NCBI RefSeq assembly: GCF_028372415.1
Contig: NC_092875.1
Coordinates: 51,770,771 to 51,834,770 of the forward strand
Length of the DNA stretch: 64,000 bases
Direction: 5' to 3'
From: Notamacropus eugenii
Lineage: Eukaryota; Chordata; Mammalia; Diprotodontia; Macropodidae
The notes beneath the pieces are model-generated. The model saw only the letters and a program-made list of their open reading frames with translations, searched no databases and was not told where the DNA came from. Position numbers and translations under genes: made by a program. Shown here piece after piece: positions 10,854 to 21,334 of this stretch (its first letter is position 1; every line of letters begins with the position of its first letter).

Positions 10854-11390
10854 TGTTGACCTGAAAGTTTGGTTAAATAAAGCAAACAAGCTAGGCGGTG
10901 TATAAAATTCGTATTGTTTATTCCCTTAAAGCTGGCAGATACATGCTGCATGGAGCTGAAACATAAATTCTGACTGTCTGATAAAAGAATAAACAGCTTT
11001 AAATATGTTTCAGGACAATCCCAAGTCAGGATTATAGTCACAAATCCCTCAGATTTATGGTCTCCATATGTGTTTAACTGTACCATGAGTAAGGAAGTTT
11101 CTTAGTTGAGCAAGTTGTAAATAAAAATTGACAAGACAATTGACAAAGTAGTGTCATTTGGAAATTACGATCACGGGATAGCATATGCCCATATGATAGC
11201 AAGATAAGAGAAGTCTCATTATTCTGGTTGCAAGCATCTGGTCACAAACAGGAAGAATGCTCCTTGTCAGCCATATCTGCTCTTTGAAGTTGCTGACACA
11301 GGAAAGGGCATTTTTAGAGCAAAGCTAAGCAGTCTGATTGATTGGTTCAGGCTTTTGGACCTTATTGGGGTTCAAATGATCTGAAATGAC
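10854..11390 (-). mobile_element. Possible solo LTR of an old retroelement
   Basis: Read on the - strand, the segment ends in ...CAACA and carries an AATAAA about 65 nt before that end, preceded by a TATTTAAA-like box. This is the layout of a promoter and polyadenylation region in an LTR of about 0.5 kb. No internal retroviral region lies on either side, so it would be a solo LTR. The family is not identified and the outer boundary is uncertain. Confidence 0.4.
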
Positions 11391-11399
11391 TATATGTAT

Positions 11400-11535
11400 G
11401 TGTGTACTATTTCCTTCCATTAGAATGGTAAATGCCCTGAGGACAGGTACAGTGTCACTTGTTCATGTGGGTATTCCTCAGTTCTTAGTGCAATGCCTGG
11501 CATATAAAAAGTTCGCAGATTAATAAATTATCTAT
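11400..11535 (+). mobile_element. L2 LINE 3' end
   Basis: L2 tail signature: ATGCCCTGAGGACAGGTACA, then GTGCAATGCCTGGCATATAA and the terminal AATAAAT-like end. Confidence 0.75.
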
Positions 11536-11787
11536 CTATCCCTTTATCTAGCTATGCCTCTATCTTCTTGTAATTTCCTTTCTGCATTGTTATTTGCTCT
11601 GCCCTCTGGGATCAATCAAGAGGAAATTTTTTTATCCAAAAAAAAAATTCTTCTTCTGTACTAGAGGTCTCAAATTCATAGCCCCTGGGCCCCATGCCCA
11701 TGAAGCCTGAAATACTCTGGAGTACCACCTGAACAATATTAAAATGTAATTGGGAAATATTTAACAAAATTTAACAAAATAATTTTT

Positions 11788-12028
11788 TTTTTGTTCAATC
11801 ATGCGTGTCTAACTCTTTGTTACCCCATTTGGTTTGCCAAAGATACCAAAGTGATTTGCCATTTCATTCTCCAGCTCATTTGACAGATAAGGAAACTAAG
11901 GCAAACAGAGTAAAGTGACTTGTCCAGAGTCACACAGCTGCTAAGTGTCTGAGGCCAGCTTTGAACTCAGGAAGCAGAGTCTACCTGACTCCAGGCCTGG
12001 CATTCTATCTACTGCACTAGTTCATCTA
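11788..12028 (-). repeat. RTE-tailed tRNA SINE
   Basis: The inverted RTE end at the left (GTTCAATCATGCGTGTCTAA) is followed by TTCTCCAGCTCATTTGACAG and the inverted tRNA head up to about 12028. Close to full length. Confidence 0.85.
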
Positions 12029-12029
12029 A

Positions 12030-12165
12030 TACGCATTACTCTTTTCACAGATGAGCAAACTGAGGGCTGGATTAATTACCTTCAACATGCCAAAATCCTA
12101 GAGCCAGTAAGTGGCAGAATTGGGATCTGAACCCAGATCTTTATCCTCTAAATCAAGGATCTGGC
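12030..12165 (-). repeat. MIR fragment
   Basis: TTTTCACAGATGAGCAAACT and GGGATCTGAACCCAGATCTT mark an inverted MIR body and head abutting the RTE-tailed SINE. Confidence 0.65.
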
Positions 12166-12284
12166 ATATTTGGTGGCACATTTGGTGCTACCTTCCCCAA
12201 ACCTTTGTGTCTTTTACATGGTTTGTGTGACCTTGTGTGACTGAAGAAATGCATTATAAAGTACTCAGCTTTTCAAACATTTCC

Positions 12285-12470
12285 TCAAATCCCAGAATTC
12301 CAGGAGTTAGATGGGACCCCAGCGGCCAACCAAGACCAGAAGACAAGTTTCCTCTCTGTCACCCTGACAATCATTATGCCTTACTTCTTAAGGAGTTCCT
12401 CCAAGTGGGATCCTATTACTACCCTCCAGGGCAGCACAGCCTATTTTAGAAACTCCCTCTTTCTAGTCAA
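12285..12470 (-). mobile_element. CR1/L3-type 3' end, inverted
   Basis: ATTCCAGGAGTTAGATGGGA, a 'ccaaccaagacc' stretch and the following segment resemble the inverted L3 tail. It is weak and shorter than the other copies. Confidence 0.4.
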
Positions 12471-12499
12471 ATTTCACGTGTTGTCATATGTAAGCAGAA

Positions 12500-12775
12500 T
12501 TACACAGACTTGTTCTGCTTGGCCCCAGAGAACTGAACCAGAAACAATGAATGAGCAAAAGTTATAAAAAGGCATTATTTTGAATTGAGCTTAGGAAAAA
12601 CATCCAAACAAAGAGAGCTGGCCCAACGTGGACTGGGCTGCCTTGGGAGGTGGTAGATTTCTGTCCACAGAAGATCTTTAAGCAGAGGCTAGACCACAAA
12701 CTTTGTGTGGTATGTTATAGTGGGGGATTTCCTTTGGGCCAAATGACCAGTAAGGCATCTTCTAGATGTGAATTT
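12500..12775 (+). mobile_element. CR1/L3 LINE 3' end
   Basis: Good match to the L3 tail: CTTGTTCTGCTTGGCCCCAG near 12509, GGACTGGGCTGCCTTGGGAG near 12630 and GATCTTTAAGCAGAGGCTAG near 12672. Confidence 0.85.
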
Positions 12776-12779
12776 CCTC

Positions 12780-13425
12780 CCTCTCATCTTCAGTTACCTG
12801 TGAACTCTCAAATTGGGGAATCTCTAAGACACATGGACTTCCCTGCCCTTCAGAGTTGAGTTCATGTCTGCTCTGTAAGTTTCCAACCCCTGGTAGCCAT
12901 CACATTTATCTTCCCCCTCTTCATATTGCCTTGCCTGGCCAAGCTGTGGGGGTAGTAGAATGGAGGGGGTACTGTGCTTTCCTCAACTCAAAGAATGTTC
13001 ACCAGTTTGCCAATATCCTCTAACAGTTCTGCAGAAGAATCTGTAAAATGTCACTAACAAGGATGTCTCCTTGTTTTGACCAAAACCACTTCTAGGAATT
13101 TTTGTAACTGATTTACTCTCAGTTGAGGGGACAGAAGAGGTGGGAGGGATGACTGTTGGAAGAACTCGTTCCATGCTTCCATGATAGCTTTGCATTTTAA
13201 CAAATTATATTTTGTAGCCTGAGTACTGAACTCTCCTTTTTTTCTATGTTGTTGAAGACTGAAAGTGCTGCCACCACTCTCTAAATTCAGTGCCCTGGGG
13301 CAGAGCCCCAGTCACCCTGCCCTAATTATAACTCTACTTTTGACCTTTGTTTGACAAGAACACTGAAATACAAGTCATTTTTTCCCTTCAGGGCCATTGC
13401 TCTGCTTTTGTGCTGGGGAAAGGTC
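12780..13425. other. Unassigned intergenic stretch
   Basis: No gene or clear repeat recognised. There is a pyrimidine-rich patch near 12900-12940 and nothing with paired splice signals. Confidence 0.4.
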
Positions 13426-13429
13426 ACAG

Positions 13430-13735
13430 GATCATAACTTCTGAGCTAGAAGGGACCTTAGACAGCATTCAGGCCAACCCCCTCATTTTATAGATGAGGA
13501 AAATGAGCTCAAGGGAGTTTCCCAGTTTCACAACGGTAATAAATATTCTTGGGATCATAGATATAGAACTACAAGGGATCTTGGAGGCTATATAGGCCAA
13601 CCCTATCATTGTACAGCTGAGGGGACTGCAGCTCAGAGAAAAAAATGACTTACCAGAAGTCACACATAAACATCAAAGGTGGGACTTAAATTCAGGACCT
13701 CTGACTTTAGAGAGAGTTTTCTATTGTACCACACA
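13430..13735 (-). repeat. Two adjacent MIR-like SINE copies
   Basis: Two head-to-tail units with the same order of motifs. The first has GAGCTAGAAGGGACCTTAGA and ATTTTATAGATGAGGAAAAT; the second, from about 13546, has ACTACAAGGGATCTTGGAGG and ATTGTACAGCTGAGGGGACT. The first unit lacks its tRNA-like end, suggesting either an insertion beside it or a tandem partial duplication. Confidence 0.6.
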
Positions 13736-13789
13736 GCCCAGGGTGATGGCCCAACACTCCAGCTGCGGTCAGAAGCTTCAGCTTCAATT

Positions 13790-13915
13790 TTTGTTTTCCA
13801 ATGGAATCACTGGGTGACCTTGGGCAAAATCCCCCTCCCTTTTCAGGGTTTCAGTTTCCTCCTTCATAAAATGACCAGCATAGTCAAGGTCTGTAAGCAG
13901 TTTATGATTCTATGA
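13790..13915 (+). repeat. MIR 3' fragment
   Basis: CTGGGTGACCTTGGGCAAAA and GTTTCAGTTTCCTCCTTCAT are the CORE part of a + strand MIR. Confidence 0.65.
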
Positions 13916-14304
13916 TGACAAGAAAGGGAAGTGCCCTAGACTGGGAGTTAGACCTAGCTCCTAATTTTAACACTGCCCATTCTCTCTCCCCACCCCCCAC
14001 TTACTGAGTGAATGTCAGTCAGGGTGTGGGTAGGACACAAACCACTCTACTGAATACTCTTGGGGGTAGGGGCAGAACCTCAGCCAAACTCTTCTTTGCC
14101 TATGTTTGGAGAAAATTCTGCATGTGGAACCTGGGGAAGCTGCAGTGACGGGAGGGGAAGAAAGAGGAAGGTGAAAGTAGAGAGCAAGACCAGAAAGGTG
14201 GACAGCCTGGAGGACCCTGGGTAAATGTTTCTCAGGTACCTCGAGGTTCATCCTGGGGACATATAGTTCTGTTCTTTCAGGATAATTCCTCTCCCCCACC
14301 ACTG

Positions 14305-14690
14305 CTTTCTCTCTCTCCTTTCTTTTTCTCTATGTCTTTTTCACTCCATCTCCATATTTCTGTCTCTTTCTCAGTCTGTCTTTTTTTTCCCTCTTTCTTT
14401 CACTGTTTCTGTCTTTTTCTCTTTCCTCTTTCTTCCTCCCTTTTTTCTTTGTCTTTCAGTCTCTATCAACCATATTTCTGTCTCCATCTCAGTCTATTTC
14501 TCTCTCTCTTTCTTCTCCCTACCTTTTTGTCTCTGTGTTCAATTTTCTCTGATACTCTCTGTTTCTTATTGTCTCTCTCTTCTCTCTCTAGTACCTGTCT
14601 CTATCCCTCAGTTTTTTTATTTTTGTGCCTCTGTCTCTTCACCTCTTCTCTGTCTCCTGAACTTGGTTCATTTCGACCTCCCCCCCCCCT
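14305..14690. repeat. Polypyrimidine low-complexity tract
   Basis: Degenerate (TTTCTC/TGTCTC)n sequence, ending in a run of C at about 14682-14690. It opens a 122-codon frame of Ser/Leu/Phe only, which is not a gene. Confidence 0.9.
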
Positions 14691-14707
14691 TAGAATATAA
14701 ACTTCTT

Positions 14708-14982
14708 TTTTTGTTGTTGGAGTATAGTTTTACTTATTTTATTAAAAATTTTCCAAATATATTTTTTTATTGCCTCAAGAGTCCTTTGGAATGTTTTAGG
14801 TCCTCGTGTTGCTGTGAAGGGCTAAGTCTATCAGAAACATCCTCGCACACTGTGGTTGTTACTATGTACAATGATCTCCTGGTTCTGCTCCTTTCACTCA
14901 GTATCAGTTCATCTCAATCTTTCCAGCCTTCTCTGAAATCTTCCTATTCATCATTTCTTATAGTACAATAGTATTCCATTAC
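14708..14982 (-). mobile_element. Short L1 insertion with target duplication
   Basis: An inverted L1 3' end starting with a poly(T) run and reaching into the ORF2 end (CCTCGCACACTGTGGTTGTT). It is flanked by near-identical 16-base copies, 14692-14707 and 14983-14998 (15 of 16 the same), which are its target-site duplication. It sits in the 3' end of an L2. Confidence 0.85.
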
Positions 14983-15090
14983 AGAGTATAAACTTCTTGA
15001 ATAATGGGACTACTTTACTTTTTGTTTTGTACCCTCACAGCTCTTAGCACAGAATGGGCACTTATGAAATGCTAGTTGGTTGATTTATCA
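14983..15090 (+). mobile_element. L2 LINE 3' end
   Basis: L2 tail with GTATAAACTTCTTGAATAAT and AGCTCTTAGCACAGAATGGG. It continues across the L1 insertion from about 14690. Confidence 0.75.
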
Positions 15091-15159
15091 CAGAATCAGA
15101 GAATTTCAGAGTTGGAAAGTTTCTCAGTGGTTTTGTCCAGAGGTAATCTAATCTTGTCT

Positions 15160-15335
15160 CTGCCTCTTTCACTTCTGTCTGTCTGTCTCTCTCCCTCTGT
15201 ATCACTGTCACTCTTTGACCATCCCCCAATCTCTTTGTCCAGGTACCTCTTTTTTTTCTGTTCTCTATTCTTGTCTCTTTTTCTCTCTGTCTCTCCTTAA
15301 TTTTGTTTCTTTGTCTCTGTCTCACTGACTATACA
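15160..15335. repeat. Polypyrimidine (TCTG/TCTC) tract
   Basis: Degenerate CTGTCTCT repeats, similar to those at 14.3 and 54.8 kb. They open frames on both strands that I reject as genes. Confidence 0.85.
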
Positions 15336-15339
15336 TACC

Positions 15340-15995
15340 CTGAAGATGCTCACTTTAAAAATTTCCAGAGGAAACTGGTTTATCTGCTGAGGAAGGAAAA
15401 CTTGTTGGTGTCAGGTTGATCATAATGGCAGATGAAAACAAGGGGTTCAGTACCACCCTGGTACTTTCCCATCCTGGGAAAGAAGAATGAAATTGGTACG
15501 GTTTCCCCCTAATCACTGCCCCCACCACACATAACAGGTAGTAGGTGGGCATTGACAGAGTACATCCAAACACAATGACAGAACTGGACAGTATGAGCAG
15601 CACATCAGGGGTCAAGACCTAGACTCTTTTGGATCAACCGAGTTGACTTCCCTGCATTTGTGAATCATTTTTGGCTTTGGATTCTAGTCCCAGCTCCATT
15701 GATTATTATCTACTGGGCCTTAGTGGTTCAATCTGGTAGGTGGATGAGAATCAACCTACTTCCCAGTTCAGGAGGAGGGAGGGATAGCACCTGTTCCATG
15801 ACCCCAGTGGGCCATATTTTCCTGACTTTATTTCCATACTCTAGGGTCACTTTCTGGGAACTGTCACTTTCCCTTCACTGGATCATCTCTGTGTTATGGT
15901 TGAGTATCTCCCAAAGCTTTGTTCTGTTTTCTCTTCTGTTCTCTCCTTTGGTGATCTCATTAGCTTCCAGTGGCTGAATCATCTTCTCTACCCAG
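15340..15995. other. Unassigned intergenic stretch
   Basis: No identifiable gene. Short fragments near 15.7-15.9 kb might be very old repeats, but I cannot name one. Confidence 0.35.
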
Positions 15996-15999
15996 TTGA

Positions 16000-16500
16000 C
16001 TCCCAGATCTATTCAGTTCAATCCAACAGACATTTGTTTGTGCCACACTATATGTTGCTGTGTGCCATACACTGTGTTAGCTGCTGCAGAAGAAAATAGT
16101 CCCTGACATCAAGAAATACCTATAGACAGCCCAAAATTTTCTCTTGAACTCTAGAGCCAAATCTCCAACTGCCTGTTGGATATTTCCAAGATGTTCTTCA
16201 TGTTAAAGAGCATTTATGAAGCACTGTCTATGTCCCAGACACTGTGGAGAGGGAGGGATAAACATTTCCTAAGTAATTTTTACAAATATTCTCTCACTTG
16301 ATTTGGCAATACAAATACAAGCCAAAGGAAAGAGTTCCTGGCTTCAAGGAGCCCACATTCTAATGGGGAAAGACAACATATAAAGAGAGCTGAATAGTAG
16401 GAGCTGGGGGAAGATGCATTGTAGGGACACGGTGGTGAAGTCTGGAGAGTAAAACATGGTTGGTCTGGGCCCTTCCTAAACATGGGGATTCTGGGAGGAA
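16000..16500 (+). repeat. Broken copies of the 'tttattaag' repeat
   Basis: Two adjacent pieces: CAGTTCAATCCAACAGACAT near 16014, and AAGAGCATTTATGAAGCACT near 16206 followed by CTTCAAGGAGCCCACATTCT near 16343. They have the same order as the longer copy at 5.4 kb. Confidence 0.5.
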
Positions 16501-16689
16501 CTCATCAACGGGAGAAGGGCAAATTCCTCAAGATTAGAGAGAGATGGTTAAGTCATGGTGCCAAAGTCCAGACAGTGTCCAATAGGCATCTCTAGATGTC
16601 CAAAACTGTCTTCCTCAGAACCTTCTAATTTCTGTTGAGGGTGCAATCATCCTTGAAGCAACCCAGGGTCTTCACCTTAACCCTTCATT

Positions 16690-17285
16690 CTTTTGTAGTA
16701 AATATTTTTACTAAAGGTTTTGAATTCCAAATTCTATGCCTCCCTCTCCCCATTCTGAGACAGTAAGCAATCAGATTTAGGTTTCACATGTGCAATTATG
16801 TATAACATTTCCATATTAGTCATTTTGTACAAGAAGACTTTAAAAGAAAAAAAATGAAAGTAAAAAACAGCATGCTTCAGTCTGTATTCAAACAATAATT
16901 GTTCTTCCTCTAAAGGCAGTTAGGATGCTTTATCATTAGTCCTTTGAGATTGCCTTGCTGAGAATAGCTAAGTCATTCACAATTCTTCATTGAGCAATAT
17001 TGCTGTTACTGTATACAACATTCTCCTGGTTCTGTTCACTTCACCATGCGTCAGTTCATGTAAGTCTTTTCAGGTTTTTCTGAAATCATCCTGTTTGTCA
17101 TTTGTTATAATATTCCATTACAATCATATTCCACAGCTGCTTTAGCCACTCCCCAATTGATGGACATCCTTTTGATTGCAATTCTTAGCCACTGCAAAAA
17201 GAGCTGCTATAAATATTTTTGTACAACCAGGTCCTTTTTCCTTTTCTTGGATGTCTTCGGGGTATAGACCTAGCATTGATATTGC
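16690..17285 (-). mobile_element. L1 LINE 3' end
   Basis: Inverted L1 tail: TACAACATTCTCCTGGTTCT near 17017, CCCCAATTGATGGACATCCT near 17152 and AAAAAGAGCTGCTATAAATA near 17196 are the ORF2 C-terminal coding words in reverse. Confidence 0.85.
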
Positions 17286-17289
17286 TGGT

Positions 17290-17480
17290 TAACCCTTCCC
17301 TCTCTCTCAATTGTCAATGTCCTATCATTTACTAGACTTACTACCATCTCTTGCATCTGTCCCCTTCTCTCCACTCCTGTGGTCACTATTCTAGCATGGG
17401 CTCTCATCATCTCTCATTGAATATTTCAATGGCCTCCTCATTGGTTTTTCCCATTTCCAACCTATAGAAATATATATATT

Positions 17481-17532
<52 letters not shown>

Positions 17533-17677
17533 GATAGATAAATAGATAGATCTTTTCTACATACATCTATATATATAGACCTTTTATATATATATACATA
17601 CATCTTCTTCTATATATTATACCCTATATATTCCAATCTATAGAAATATATGTATGTGTATATGTATATATGTGTGT

Positions 17678-17709
<32 letters not shown>

Positions 17710-18020
17710 ATAATCTATAGATTACAATCTTTTGTACAGCTACCAAAAGAACTTTCCTAAAGCACGGGTATTACCACTGCACTCTCAATGACTCTAAAAT
17801 CTTCAGTAGTTCTCTATGGCCTCTAGGATGAAATACAAACTCTCTAATTTAGCATTTAAAGTCTTCCAAAATCTTGCTTCAACCTACCTGTCCAGATTTG
17901 TCTCACATTATTTTCTTTCATGCACTCCTCACTCTAACCAGGTCTACTGGTTATTCCTTGAACTCAACCCTCCATCTTCTGCAACATTCACTCACACAAG
18001 CTATCCCACATACTTGGAAT
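17290..18020 (+). mobile_element. L2 LINE, 3' region
   Basis: L2 sequence (GGCCTCCTCATTGGTTTTTC, then, after a microsatellite, TCTAGGATGAAATACAAACT and CTTCCAAAATCTTGCTTCAA). The microsatellite at 17466-17735 splits it. Confidence 0.8.
17466..17735. repeat. Compound TC/TA/GATA/TG microsatellite
   Basis: Runs of TCTC, TATA, TAGA and TGTG units inside an L2 copy. The (TG)n part at about 17670-17709 is the longest pure run. Confidence 0.9.
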
Positions 18021-18024
18021 TCAT

Positions 18025-18160
18025 AAGGCAGAATTACCTAGTTCAAATCCTCCCTCCAACATTTACTAGCTATGCGACCATGGACAAGTTAACCTTCTGA
18101 TCCTCAATTTTCTCTCCTGTTAAATGGGGATAATAATACTCATGCTAGAGCATGTCACTC
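18025..18160 (+). repeat. MIR fragment
   Basis: GTTCAAATCCTCCCTCCAAC, then CTAGCTATGCGACCATGGAC and TTAAATGGGGATAATAATAC: the tRNA-like B box and CORE of a + strand MIR, inserted at the end of an L2 segment. Confidence 0.7.
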
Positions 18161-18731
18161 CTAGTTTTGTTTTGGGGCCCTAGTGAGTTTACACAGGATG
18201 CCTCAAAAGAGTTAGTTCAGTTTTAAGCTTTAATAACTTAAATAGCAGTGGACATCTTATCATTTTCCTGGTCTCCTTTTGGTAACTGTTTTCTAGTCTT
18301 TGATTTCTGGTCCCAGGCTTGGGGTTTATTGTCTCTGATATCTGGGCTATTTTCTGCTCTCATTTCTAGTTTCCAATTCTTTCTCCTTCATTGTTATCCT
18401 CATTCTCTAGTTTATCTTCAATCTCTTCCTGTCAACTGACTTCTTGCCTACTGCTACAAACACTCCCACATTTCCCCTGTCCCTAAAAAACCTCATTTGA
18501 TTTGGTCATCACTGCTAGCTGTTTGTCCTATATTTCTCTACTAATTAAGAAGGCCATCTGCAATTAATACTATCACTACTTCACTTCTAAGCCCTCTACA
18601 GCCTGGCTTCTCATCTCATCATTCAACTAAAAGAGCTCTCTCCAAAGTTATCAATGATCTCTTATATGCCAGATCTTAAGGGCCTTTTCTTAGCCCCTAT
18701 TCTTAATGTTGATGACCATTTTCTCCTAGAC

Positions 18732-18934
18732 CAGGGGTGGGGAACCTGTAGCCTTGAGGCCACAAGTGGCCTTCTAGGTCCTTGGGTGTGGCCTTTTGAC
18801 AGAATCCAAGTTTTGCAGAATAAATTCTTTTATTAAGGGGACTTTGTTCTGTGAAGTTTGCATTCATTCAGAGGATCACACTTGAGGACTTAGAGGGCCA
18901 CATGTGGCCTGGAGGCTGTAGGTTCCCTCGAGTG
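18732..18934. mobile_element. Palindromic hAT-type MITE with 8-bp duplication
   Basis: A 203-bp near-palindrome. It starts CAGGGGTGGGGAACCTGTAG and ends with its imperfect complement (GGCTGTAGGTTCCCTCGAGTG). The centre holds inverted copies of TTCTTTTATTAAGGGGACTT and the ACAGAATAAA/TTTGTTCTGTGAAG arms. The flanks TCCTAGAC (18724-18731) and TCCTAGAT (18935-18942) match at 7 of 8 bases, as expected for hAT insertion. Related copies lie at 28.7, 38.1, 47.5 and 50.4 kb. Confidence 0.8.
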
Positions 18935-19104
18935 TCCTAGATACTCTTTCCTCTATGAATTTTCATGACATTGCTTTCTCCTGGTTCTCCTATAATGACC
19001 ATTCCTTTTCAGTCTTTTTCACCAGATCTTATGGGTCACACCCACTAACTGTTGGTGTCCCCTAAGTCTCTATCCAGGGTCCTCTTTTTTCCCTCCTCTA
19101 CACC

Positions 19105-19300
19105 AATGGTTCTTAATTTTTTTGTATAATGGGGCCCTTTGGCAATGTGGTGAAGCCAAGAGAACCCTTCTCAGAATGATGTTTTCAAATCACTAAAAGA
19201 AGTGACAAATTTCAGTTAGAGGTAAGTGAAAATAAAGATCTCAATTTTTTTCCCATCCAGTTTCACAGATCCCCTGAAAGCTGTCTACAGATTTCCTCCT
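19105..19300 (-). mobile_element. Non-autonomous DNA-transposon-like fragment
   Basis: ATGGTTCTTAATTTTTTTGT at one end, CCTTTGGCAATGTGGTGAAG and CTTCTCAGAATGATGTTTTC follow, and CACAGATCCCCTGAAAGCTG lies near the other end. A second piece of the same family appears at 43.1 kb. It is inserted into L2; the formal family is uncertain. Confidence 0.5.
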
Positions 19301-20677
19301 GTGCTCCATGTTCTCTCTCGGTGATCTCAGATCCCACAGGTGTTATTATCATCTCTATACAGATGGTTCCTAGGTCTATATATCCCACTCTAATCTCTTT
19401 TCTGAGCTCTAATCCTGAATCACTAACTGCACTTTTGATACCCTTGAAATGAATGTCCTGTAGGTATCACACATTTAACACTTTAAAAACATAGCTCACT
19501 ATCTTTCCCCAAAAAAACCCTCTCCCCTCTTCTAAGCTTCCCTAATTCTGTTTAAGAAACCACCACCATCCCAACTGCCTTAGCTCATAAATTCAATGTC
19601 ATTGGTGACTCTGAACACATACAATCTCTTTTCAAATCCTGTTTCTGCCTTCACAACATATCTCATATATACCTCTCATCTCTCCACTCACCTCCCTCAC
19701 CCTAATACAGCTCCTCACATCTGGTCTCAACTACTTACAACAGCTGCTGGTGGGTCTCCCTGCCTCAAGTCTCTCCCCACTCCAATCCATCCTCCACACA
19801 GCTGCCAAAGTGGTATTTGTAAAATATAGGTCTAAGCATGTCAACTTCCTTTTCACTAAACTCCAGTGACCTCCTATTACTTCCAGGATCAAATATAAAG
19901 TCCCATTTCCCATTTAATGACTTTCACATCCTACCTCCTTCCTTCTTTTCCCTCTTCTAAATACTCTAAGCTATACTGGGTGATTACTGTTTATCACTCA
20001 TGACTCTCCATCTACTGCCTTGGTAAAACTCTGGCTATCTGCCATGCCTGGAATGTTCTCCCTCCTCATCCCTGCTTCTTAACTTCCCTGTCTTACTTCA
20101 AGGCAGTTCAAATCTCACCTTTTACAGGAGGCCTCCTTCTCCCCTGATTCCATGCCTTTTTTCCCCAGATCTCTTCCTTTTATTCTTTACATATCTTTAT
20201 ATTCAAAATTCATAGTTCAAATCCTTAATAACCTAACCCGCTCTTGCATTTCCTGTCTTTTGGCACCTTACTCCCTGACAAATACTCTTCAATCCCATGA
20301 CGCTTTCCTCCTTGCTATTTCGCAAACAAAACATTCCATCTCTTGGCACCAGGTATTTTCTCTAGCTGTCCCCCCCATGCCTGGAATTCTCTCCCTCCTA
20401 ACGTCTACCAGTATACTAGCTTCCCTGACTCCCTTCCCAACTATAATTCTACCTCCTACAGGAAACCTTTCTTGACATCTCTAATTTCTAGTGCTCTCTC
20501 TTAATTATTTCCTGTTTCTCCTGTGTGCACCTAGCCTACATATATTTTCTTGTTGTCTTCCCCATTAGATTGTGAACTCCTTGAGAGAAGGGGATGTCTT
20601 TTGCCTCCTTTTGTATCTCCAGTGCTGAGCACAGTAATCCTGGAACCTAGTAGGTGCTTGATGTTCATTGACTGACT

Positions 20678-20790
20678 ATGAGCTCTTTGAGGACCGTCTC
20701 CATATTTTACTTTTCATTGTTAGCATCATTACGTACCTGACACAGAGTAAACACTTGATAAATAGTTGTTGGCTGATTCTTTCCACAAGG
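20678..20790 (+). mobile_element. L2 LINE 3' end
   Basis: A second L2 tail directly after the first: ATGAGCTCTTTGAGGACCGT and CTGACACAGAGTAAACACTT. Confidence 0.7.
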
Positions 20791-20794
20791 TGAC

Positions 20795-21285
20795 AGTCCC
20801 TCATTACTGGTCTCTGGTTCCTGATCCCTGTGGACAATCAACAAGTATTTATTAAATACCTACTGTACACCAGGCATTATGCTTTTTCCTCGCTCCTGGC
20901 CTGTGTTTTCTGCTCTCTGCTCTCTTCAATCTCTGATCCCTGATCTCTTGCTTTTAGTCTTTGATATTTATCCCTGGTCAATAATTCTAGACTAGTTGCA
21001 GGTCATCTTGTCCCTGACTCTTGGTTCCTGCTCATTGACCTCTGGTTTCCCTTTTCTGTTTTCTCTGGTCATCACTCTCTTCCCCAATTCTTAGTCTCTT
21101 ATCTCTAATTTTTGGTCCCTTGTCCTTGATCTGTGGCATTTTGTCCCACATTCCTAGTTTCCTATCTTTGGGGCCTGGTCTCTGATCTCTCCTTTGGCAT
21201 ATAGCCTCTCTGTTCCTTTTCTGGCCTTCCTCTCAGATCTCCGATATCAGGTCCCTGTCATCAATCATACCCAATTACAGAGTTT
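20795..21285. repeat. Degenerate tandem array of 'ctctgatccctg' units
   Basis: Dozens of diverged 10-25 base units of the form TCTCTGATCCCTGATCTCTG, TGGTTCCTG and TTGGTCCCTTG follow one another for about 0.5 kb, interrupted by the repeat piece at 20833-20882. Similar but looser stretches occur at 18.25-18.45 kb and, as the complementary type, at 38.64-38.87 kb. Confidence 0.6.
20833..20882 (+). repeat. Fragment of the 'tttattaaatacctac' repeat
   Basis: AACAAGTATTTATTAAATAC plus CTACTGTACACCAGGCATTA. It sits within a degenerate tandem array. Confidence 0.5.
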
Positions 21286-21334
21286 CACGACGGATAGAGG
21301 GTAGGGGGCTATTGAGAGAGGAATTGTTGTTTTT

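Larger units (their letters stand above)
18550..20680 (+). mobile_element. Long L2 LINE copy with two nested insertions
   Basis: L2 ORF2-derived and 3' sequence. It runs from CAATGATCTCTTATATGCCA near 18651, through CACACAGCTGCCAAAGTGGT near 19794 and CTTTTACAGGAGGCCTCCTT near 20118, to the tail GTGAACTCCTTGAGAGAAGG near 20572. A palindromic hAT element (18732-18934) and another DNA-transposon-like piece (about 19105-19300) interrupt it. Stops are frequent in every frame. Confidence 0.85.

Noticed and set aside
14332-14700. A 122-codon + strand frame
   Set aside because: Polypyrimidine low complexity; no domain, no splice context.
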